Made by a program: the position numbers and the translations under genes. DNA of 64,000 nucleotides from positions 7,130,001 to 7,194,000 of the forward strand of contig JANTQA010000029.1 of the NCBI GenBank assembly GCA_027625915.1, in the 5' to 3' direction. Origin of the DNA: Anaeramoeba flamelloides (taxonomy: Eukaryota; Metamonada; Anaeramoebidae). The notes under the pieces were generated by a model. The model did no database searches. It was not told where the DNA came from and saw only the letters and a list, made by a program, of their open reading frames with translations. Of the stretch, positions 58,701 through 64,000 are shown one piece after another (position 1 is the first letter of the stretch; every line of letters starts with the position of its first letter).

Positions 58701-61700
58701 ATTACTTCTCTTGTCTCTAAACAATCTTATATTGGTTGATTCTTAAAAAAAAAAATTGAATTTAACATTTTTGGCTTGGTACCTTTTGAGTGGAACAGAG
58801 TTTACTGTCAATTCCTATCTTTTGAAACCATGAAAAAAATTAGCATCTATAATGTAAATCTGACTATTTTTGAAATTTTAGTGCTAATTATTTATAGCTG
58901 TAGAAATTCAATTTAGAACTCTCAAAAATATTTTTTTAACAAAATAAAAGTTATTTTCAACTTTCAATTTTGTAAAATCATAACCAGAATTTTTAAGTAT
59001 CATATTTCGAAAGTATGATTAAAAAATGAGTATTTTTAAAATTGATAATTTGATTGATTTTATTTAAGAAAGAATAAACTTCCTATTTGCTCTGAAAAAA
59101 CAAAATAAATAAAAAGTATTTTTAAACTTGTAAGGAAAAAAAAACAAATAAAATTGCTAATTTGAAATAATGAAAATTACAAAATATTTTTTGTAAGATT
59201 TATTGTTGGTGATGAGTTTGATGAAAAGTACTTTTTTTAAAAAAAAGTCCACACTTTATTAAAACATAAAACTTGAAAAAAGTTTTCATTCTGACAATCT
59301 CATAAAAAAAAAAAAAAGTACTTACTTTTTTAAAATGGCTGTACTCGAAATAAAAGTTTATTATTATGCGTAATAGTATAGCCATTGTGGCAAAAAATGA
59401 TTTTTCGAAATTGAAATTTTTTTTTTTTAAATTTTGATAAGTGGCGATTCCAATTTAAAACAAATTAGCTTGTGGTGTAAAATAGATATCCTGAAAATCA
59501 ACAATGAAAAAATAGGACATTTTTAGAAAAATATACCAAAGAGAGGTACCCAATCTCCCAATTTAAATCGGAATGAATTATAAATTGCGAATCCAAGTAT
59601 GTTAAATTTTCGAAATGTTGTTCTTTTGGGAGCTTTTTGAGATCTTGTGGATTTTTTTTTTTCATTTTTCAAATGAGTTTACTTTAATAAAAGGATATAA
59701 AAAATCATCATTTTGCGAAATTTAAAGGGTTATATAACAACCACAAATTAGATTAAATTGGATTAAATTGATTTTGTACTGAAAGAAAACACTTTGATTT
59801 CAAATTGAAAAAATATAGTTATTTGGAAAATTATCAAAACAATAAAAGATTAATTTTTTTTTTTATTTGATTTTTTTGGAATTTTGAAATCATTTGAAGT
59901 ATTTTTTTTTCAAATTTGAATTTTTGGAAAGTGGGAATCCTTTTAAACTTTTTTGTTGTTAATTCTATTTTTTGCAATTGTGATCATGTGAAACTTTTTT
60001 TTGTTATTTGAATTTTTTGTCATAGAGGTTCTCTCTAATTTTTTTTTTTGTTATTAGAATTTTTTATGCCAAAAGAGTCCTGGGAATTTTTAATTGTTTT
60101 TGTTATTTGAATTTTTATCATAGAGATACAGCCATTTGAAAAAACTGAGTAATTTTTTTTTTATGAGATTGTCAGAATGAAAACTTTTTTCAAAGTTTTC
60201 TTTTTTAATAAAGTGAAAACCTTTTTTTAAAAAAGTGCTTTCCTTCAGATTCCAACTTCTACACCCACATTTAAAGGTTGGTCATTCACTTTTTTAAAAT
60301 AGAAAAATTGATTTTTTAAAAATTTTTAATTCTCAAAAAGTTTTAATTTTGAAAAAGAAGACTTGACAAAAGTTTTAAAAAAATCCTCATATTTTTAAGA
60401 CGGCTGTGTTTAGATTTTTAAAATGGAAATTCATTCAATCACTTTTTTTGTTTCTTTTTAATTTTTTCAACAAAGCCTAATTCTCAGTATTAATTTTTAG
60501 AAGGTAGAGTTACCTCCTCCAATATAAGCTATTTCCAATAAAGTGGGGCAAATTTATTTTAAAATATCTCTTTTAAACCCAATCTTCAAAAAAAGTATTT
60601 AAACATCCAAAATCATTAACTACCATTTATTAGATTCTTGATTATAATTCAATTTGTTTCTTGGTATTGTATTACATAAATAAAAGATATTAAAATTTCT
60701 GATCTTGATTTTATAGGATATTTTTTAGGGGTGAAAATTGGTGTTTATTATTTTATTTTTGATCGAAAAAACCGTTTTCATAACTTGTTTAATCACAACA
60801 TAATTTCAAATAGAATTGTAAGCATATAACTGTACATTATTGTTTACAAAATCATTGGTACCCTTTCCATATTTCTCAGTTTTTTATTGAAATTGGTCGT
60901 AACTTGTTTTCACCAAAAACAGTGCTATTTTTTTTTTCATTTTTTGGAAATATTTCAATGGAACATATTTTGAAATAAATACCTTAGTCATTGATCCAAT
61001 CGGTATTAATATTAAACCTAATTTGTTATTGTCAATTAATGAATACCTTCACTAACAAAGATGATTTTTCATGAAATGTAAAAAAAAATGCCACACTTTT
61101 TTGGAAATACCTTACATAAAATTCTTGGTTCGTGATTAATATGAAAAAACAAAAAACATTTTTAAAAATTATAACTTTTTGTTACTACTGATAAATTCCA
61201 ATAGATATCTGAAAGTTTTCACTTCATTTTCCATTTTACAAATTTTTTTATACAAGCTTTGAAAAAAGCATTTTATTCTTTTAAATGTTAAAAAAACTTT
61301 GTAAAATTGGTTGTACAACAAAACATTCTTTTTCTTAAATTGTTCTAAAAATTGAGATATGAGATTACAAAATGGGAAATTGAACTAAAAATTTTTAAAA
61401 ATATATTTGAATTTATCAGTATTTTGCACTTAAATTGAAATAAAATGGAATTGGACATTAAGGAGTTACCACAACTATTTTAACGACAATAAATCCAAAA
61501 AATTAAGATCTAATGAATTTCGACAAATAAAAGAAATCAAAAAAAATTTTTATATATGAAAGACATTAAGCCAAAAAAAAGAGTGGTGGGTAAAAATTTG
61601 AGAAAAACAACTTTCTTTCCAACCCAACCCAATTCATTCCTTTTTTAAATTTTAGTTTATTTAAAGGGATTTGGGAAAAGGGTGTTCCCTTGTGGTTTTG

Positions 61701-62349
61701 TTTATACCACTAATGGTATTACTGTGATTTATATAAAAACAAAGTAAAGTGAACTCAAATTCTCTTTTTTTGAAACCAATTTTTTTTTTTATTGTTTTTC
61801 ATTAAAAGGTAGAAGCACCTTTCGATTAACAAAGAAAAGAATAAAAAATAAATAACTAAGCAAAAAGAATCAAAAGAATAAAAGAAAGTCTTACTCTTTC
61901 TTCTTGTCCTTTTAAATTGAAAACCAGATCCATTTCTTCTCATAATTTCATAAGAAGGTGTTTTTGCAAACGAAATTTTCTTTTTAATTTGGTGAATAAG
62001 AAAAAGTAAAAAAAAAAAAGTTTTGAAAGGGGAACAACAAAAAAAAACTTGTTTGGCACAATAAGTAACAAGCAAAAAACTGAATACGGTTAAACACATG
62101 AAAACTTACAAGAGGGTTTTGGTTAAAGATTGTGTTTTGGAGTTTTTTCATTGCTGTTGCTGCAGAGTTTGTATCACTAAAAGAAATAAAAGCTTGTTCC
62201 CTCATTTGTTTTGTTCTTTTAATCGAAATGTTAACGATCTTTCCATACTCATGGAAAATCCCATACAGTTGATGAGTCATTTCATTTTTTTTAATTTTAC
62301 CATTTAAACCATTAATGTAAAGTGTTGGTTTTGGAGAAATCTCTTCCAT
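52713..62349 (-). CDS. U1A/U2B''/SNF-type snRNP protein, 4 exons over 9.6 kb
   Basis: Two-RRM spliceosomal protein that binds U1 and/or U2 snRNA stem-loops. Exons on the minus strand: 62349-62110, 61979-61895, 57947-57788, 52872-52713; phases fit exactly and give 214 aa, close to U2B''. RRM1 has RNP2 LYINGL (10-15), RNP1 REQAFISF (50-57) and NPL|KISFAKTPSYEI, equivalent to the U1A end PMRIQYAKTDSDI. A charged linker (FKRTRRK, NKRRKQLEKEEN) follows. RRM2 has RNP2 ILFLENLPED (141-150) and RNP1 SGYAFVEF (176-183) and ends LLKISFANV. The linker lacks the Pro-rich region of vertebrate U1A, so the protein may be the single SNF-like ancestor serving both U1 and U2. Introns are 130, 3947 and 4915 bp. 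The ATG at 62349 is preferred because the upstream frame is hydrophobic leader. Confidence 0.88.
53204..53225. repeat. (TA)n microsatellite
   Basis: About eleven TA units in the U1A-like intron 3. Confidence 0.9.
53767..53985 (+). CDS. Small open frame nested in the U1A-like intron, uncertain
   Basis: 72 codons on the strand opposite the host gene. The second half is strongly basic (QRILFQRLKRKGIEFLKSKK, ending STQKKKRN). This tail looks protein-like, while the first part is hydrophobic. The preceding 300 bases are more complex than typical intron here. It could be a nested gene's last exon or chance. Confidence 0.2.
   Translation: MDEPKQFITLNFSTHYYLLFLQICFQDSFFKYLYQIKPKQRILFQRLKRKGIEFLKSKKRVTKDSTQKKKRN
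54533..54595 (+). repeat. Seven-copy 9-bp tandem repeat (AATCACAGA)n
   Basis: Seven exact units. Being a multiple of three it keeps a frame open (Ile-Thr-Glu repeats in a plus-strand 81-codon frame, 54435-54680). Each unit contains CACAG, which looks like a 3' splice site on the plus strand, although the host intron is on the minus strand. Confidence 0.9.
55852..56140. mobile_element. D-family element D4, about 289 bp
   Basis: Shares AATAAAGTGAAAACTTTTTT, the CCTTCACACTCCCATT block and TTCACTTTATTAAAACATA with the 60.2-kb copy. It ends ACTTTTTTAAAACAACTGTA, similar to D1 and D2. The left end is diverged. Confidence 0.65.
56840..57545 (+). repeat. Dispersed repeat F, copy 3 (order B then A)
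   Basis: Block B (GAATTTAGTCACTTCAAAAT, then ACAATAAATCT) stands first, then block A (AAATTTGGAAATAATTTTGA, TTGATATTAGGTTAAAGTTG, ATCTAACCATT, TTTTTAACACACCAATAATT, AATTTTGAATTGGAGTTTAT). The order is reversed compared with copy 1 at 3.1 kb. Confidence 0.7.
59228..59344. mobile_element. D-family fragment D3, about 117 bp
   Basis: AAAAGTCCACACTTTATTAAAAC, TTTTCATTCTGACAATCTCA and ACTTTTTTAAAATGGCTGTA match the outer parts of D1 and D2 but the middle is absent, so it looks like an internally deleted copy. Confidence 0.65.
60127..60408. mobile_element. D-family element D2, about 282 bp
   Basis: Starts TACAGCCATTTGAAAAAACT and ends TTTTTAAGACGGCTGT; ATGAGATTGTCAGAATGAAA is shared inverted with D1 and D3. 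The interior has the CCTTCAGATTCC and TAAAGGTTGGTCATTCACTT blocks common to the family. Confidence 0.72.
60521..61421 (-). mobile_element. Element K2 (contains MITE B2, 61186-61421)
   Basis: Reverse-complement copy of 42491-43353. Its right-hand 236 bp is the B MITE (TACTGATAAATTCCAATA at the left, TATTTGAATTTATCAGTA at the right), the same length as B1. AAATGCCACACTTTTTTGG and TAGGGGTGAAAATTGGTG mark the remaining shared body. No coding frame. Confidence 0.75.
61980..62109 (-). other. U1A-like gene intron 1 (130 bp)
   Basis: The donor GTAAGT follows CCTCTT and the acceptor AAAAAG precedes AAAATTTCG; both sites are phase 0. It is short and free of repeats, in contrast to the gene's other two introns. 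Confidence 0.85.
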
Positions 62350-63441
62350 ATTTATTTTTATTGAGAAGCAAAGTTGTTGATTTAAAAAAAATGAAAAAAG
62401 TAATCTTTTAAGAATATCAATCATCTCTTTGATCTTGTAAGAGAGTAATAATTTCTTTAATTCTTTTTCAAATACTATAAGAACATCTGTGAGTTTTTGA
62501 AAAAGTTCACCAACTTTTTAAAAATTAAGCAATTCATTTCAAAGTTTCTTTTGAATTATTTTTTGTAGTGTGAGTAAATGTGTTTTACTCTTCACTTTTT
62601 TGAACTTGTTATTTTTATAAGTCTTAAAAATTGACTACGAGTAACTCTTACTGATATTGGAATTATAAATGGGAAAATTTTCACTTCCTTTTTCAATTTC
62701 TTTTTTCGGGTAGAGTCACAAATTACAGACTACTTATTTGCGAATAAGGATAATATGCATAAGGAAGTTAAAATCGTTTACTATTTTTAATATAAATACC
62801 AGTTATTAAACATCAAAAAAATTGGATCGTAAAAATAGATTTCATATATCATTTCACAAATCGACTGTAGACTGTTGGACTATCAATATTTGATTATATT
62901 ACAAAAAATTATTTTATAAGAAAAAATGGTTGGTCATAAGTTAGTGGAATGATTTGGTAAACAATAGTAACCCAAAAGTTAATTCATATTAGCACATAAA
63001 CCAAAGAAATTCTGTATTTTTAAGGGATACATCTCTAATACAAAATGACAAAAGATGAAAATATTTTATGGGTGATATTCTGTACTGGTTTATTTTATAT
63101 ATAGATATGAATTCTCATAAAAATTATGATCAATTCAGAGTCACAGAAAAGAAAATTTTTTTAGTTATATCAAAATTTTTTGTTTTCTTTTTTATTTAGA
63201 AATTCAAAATTAATAAAATATTTATTTCTAGCTTTATAAATAGTTTTTACTGTTAATTTTAAAATAAATTGATCAAAATTTTCAATCATCTTTACAAAAT
63301 AATCACAAACTAAGAATTAAAATAAATCATCAAAACTCTTAATTCTAAAAAGAAAAATTAAGAATTTAAGCTTCTTTTAAGAATTAAAATTTTGATATGT
63401 TAGATGATTTAGGAAATTTTTTTAAAAAAAACTGGCTAAAA

Positions 63442-63469
63442 ATTTTGTTCAATTTATTTTTCAACAAAT
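63442..63469 (+). repeat. Dispersed 28-mer, copy 2
   Basis: Identical to 1365-1392 (ATTTTGTTCAATTTATTTTT and eight more bases). The flanks differ, although both are followed within 30 bases by GTTCTTAT. Confidence 0.45.
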
Positions 63470-63784
63470 ATTATTTTAAAGTGCTTCTGTTCTTATTTAC
63501 AAAACTGAATTTAAATCCAGTTTTGTAAAGAAGAACCGGTTTATTTCCGTTTTTTTTTTTTTTTTTTGAATATTTCAATAATAATTTCATTAATCCAAGA
63601 AAAGAAATACTTTAAAGAACTTATTTTATAATTATAAATTTCTAGCTTGTATGTTAATTGATCTCATAAAAAAGATTTAAATAATCTAATTTTGATATTA
63701 TACTAAAACTCAATAATTGCACAAATTTTCAGATCTGTGGAGAAAATTGATGTGAATTATAGAAAACATGGAAATTAAACCCTA

Positions 63785-64000
63785 TTCCAACAATTAGTCA
63801 AACTGTGAAACATCCAAAATCAAAAATTGCCAATATATTATATTTTTCTAAATATAATATTAAACCACATTTAAGTTACCTTATATTATTATTTTTATTT
63901 TTAATAATTTTATCTAAATAAAAGAAAAAATATACCAACAATATAAATAAACCCCAATTCAAAAGTTTTAGCATACCATAATTCAATTTTTGAAAAAAAA
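63785..64000 (+). repeat. Repeat H, partial copy at the window edge
   Basis: CATCCAAAATCAAAAATTGCC and ATCTAAATAAAAGAAAAAATA follow the order seen in 38423-38790. It is cut by the window end. Confidence 0.35.

Larger units (their letters stand above)
57948..61894 (-). other. U1A-like gene intron 2 (3947 bp)
   Basis: The donor GTAAGA comes after AGAAGAAAGA, and the acceptor TTCAACAG comes before TTAACCAAGAAAG; the split codon closes in phase. It holds D3, D2 and K2. The remaining parts (58000-59200, 59400-60100) are AT-rich with nothing recognised. Confidence 0.82.
62350..64000. other. Upstream flank of the U1A-like gene to the window edge
   Basis: It should contain the U1A-like promoter. 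A sequence near 62655-62690 (TATAAATGGGAAAATTTTCA) resembles the arms in SIN3 intron 1. The 28-mer copy 2 lies at 63442-63469 and a partial H repeat runs to the edge. No gene seen. Confidence 0.5.

Noticed and set aside
62350-62424. 25 upstream residues in frame with the U1A-like start
   Set aside because: Hydrophobic leader; family proteins begin a few residues before the RNP2 strand, as the Met at 62349 does.
1-64000. tRNA genes, CRISPR arrays, bacterial operons, or virus-like elements
   Set aside because: No cloverleaf with intact T-loop words, no regularly spaced repeats, no Shine-Dalgarno-led gene strings, and no reverse transcriptase, integrase or capsid-like frames were seen.

Overview
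This window looks like nuclear DNA of a unicellular eukaryote with a very AT-rich genome. Base composition is strongly AT throughout. Genes are split by GT-AG introns, and TAA, TAG and TGA all behave as stops. The proteins carry long Asn, Lys/Glu, Gln and Ser tracts. The gene set (importin alpha, SIN3, a U1A/U2B'' protein, a homeodomain protein, a DIL-domain protein, a WNK-like pseudokinase) is purely eukaryotic. An amoeboid protist such as an amoebozoan or Anaeramoeba-like lineage would fit, but this is a guess from style. No rRNA, tRNA, CRISPR array, bacterial operon or virus-like element was seen.

Layout, left to right. (1) 413-10434 (+): importin alpha, rebuilt here as seven exons (537 aa), with a 25-nt microexon and a 4.4-kb intron. 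(2) 14173-22230 (+): a SIN3 corepressor in three exons (1626 aa), with PAH1 split by an intron. (3) 24039-25010 (-): a DUF1749-type alpha/beta hydrolase. (4) 29240-33175 (+): a single-exon protein with an N-terminal NT-C2 domain and a C-terminal DIL domain around a long KE-rich linker. (5) 39415-40460: an island of coding-like frames I could not resolve. (6) 40654-41268 (+): first exon of a WNK/NRBP-like pseudokinase. (7) 46036-48891 (-): a 951-aa homeodomain protein. (8) 52713-62349 (-): a U1A/U2B''/SNF-type spliceosomal protein whose four small exons (645 nt of coding) are spread over 9.6 kb.

Most of the rest, including the large introns, is short non-coding repeats. They include several families of 0.2-0.9-kb elements with terminal inverted repeats, often beginning TACAG and flanked by TA (Tc1/mariner-like MITE style). 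There is a set of nested inverted repeats at 27.3-28.2 kb and a 1.3-kb dispersed repeat pair (7.2 and 33.3 kb). A third repeat is present in circularly permuted form (3.1, 35.2 and 56.8 kb). Arrays of short hairpin modules joined by a conserved linker (18.5, 23.4, 26.2, 28.2, 50.7 and 52.3 kb) are the least familiar structure here.

The genes do not form a pathway. They are ordinary nuclear housekeeping and signalling genes (nuclear import, chromatin repression, splicing, transcription, Rab/myosin-type trafficking). Exon boundaries were placed by hand from splice signals, reading phase and family resemblance; no alignment was run.
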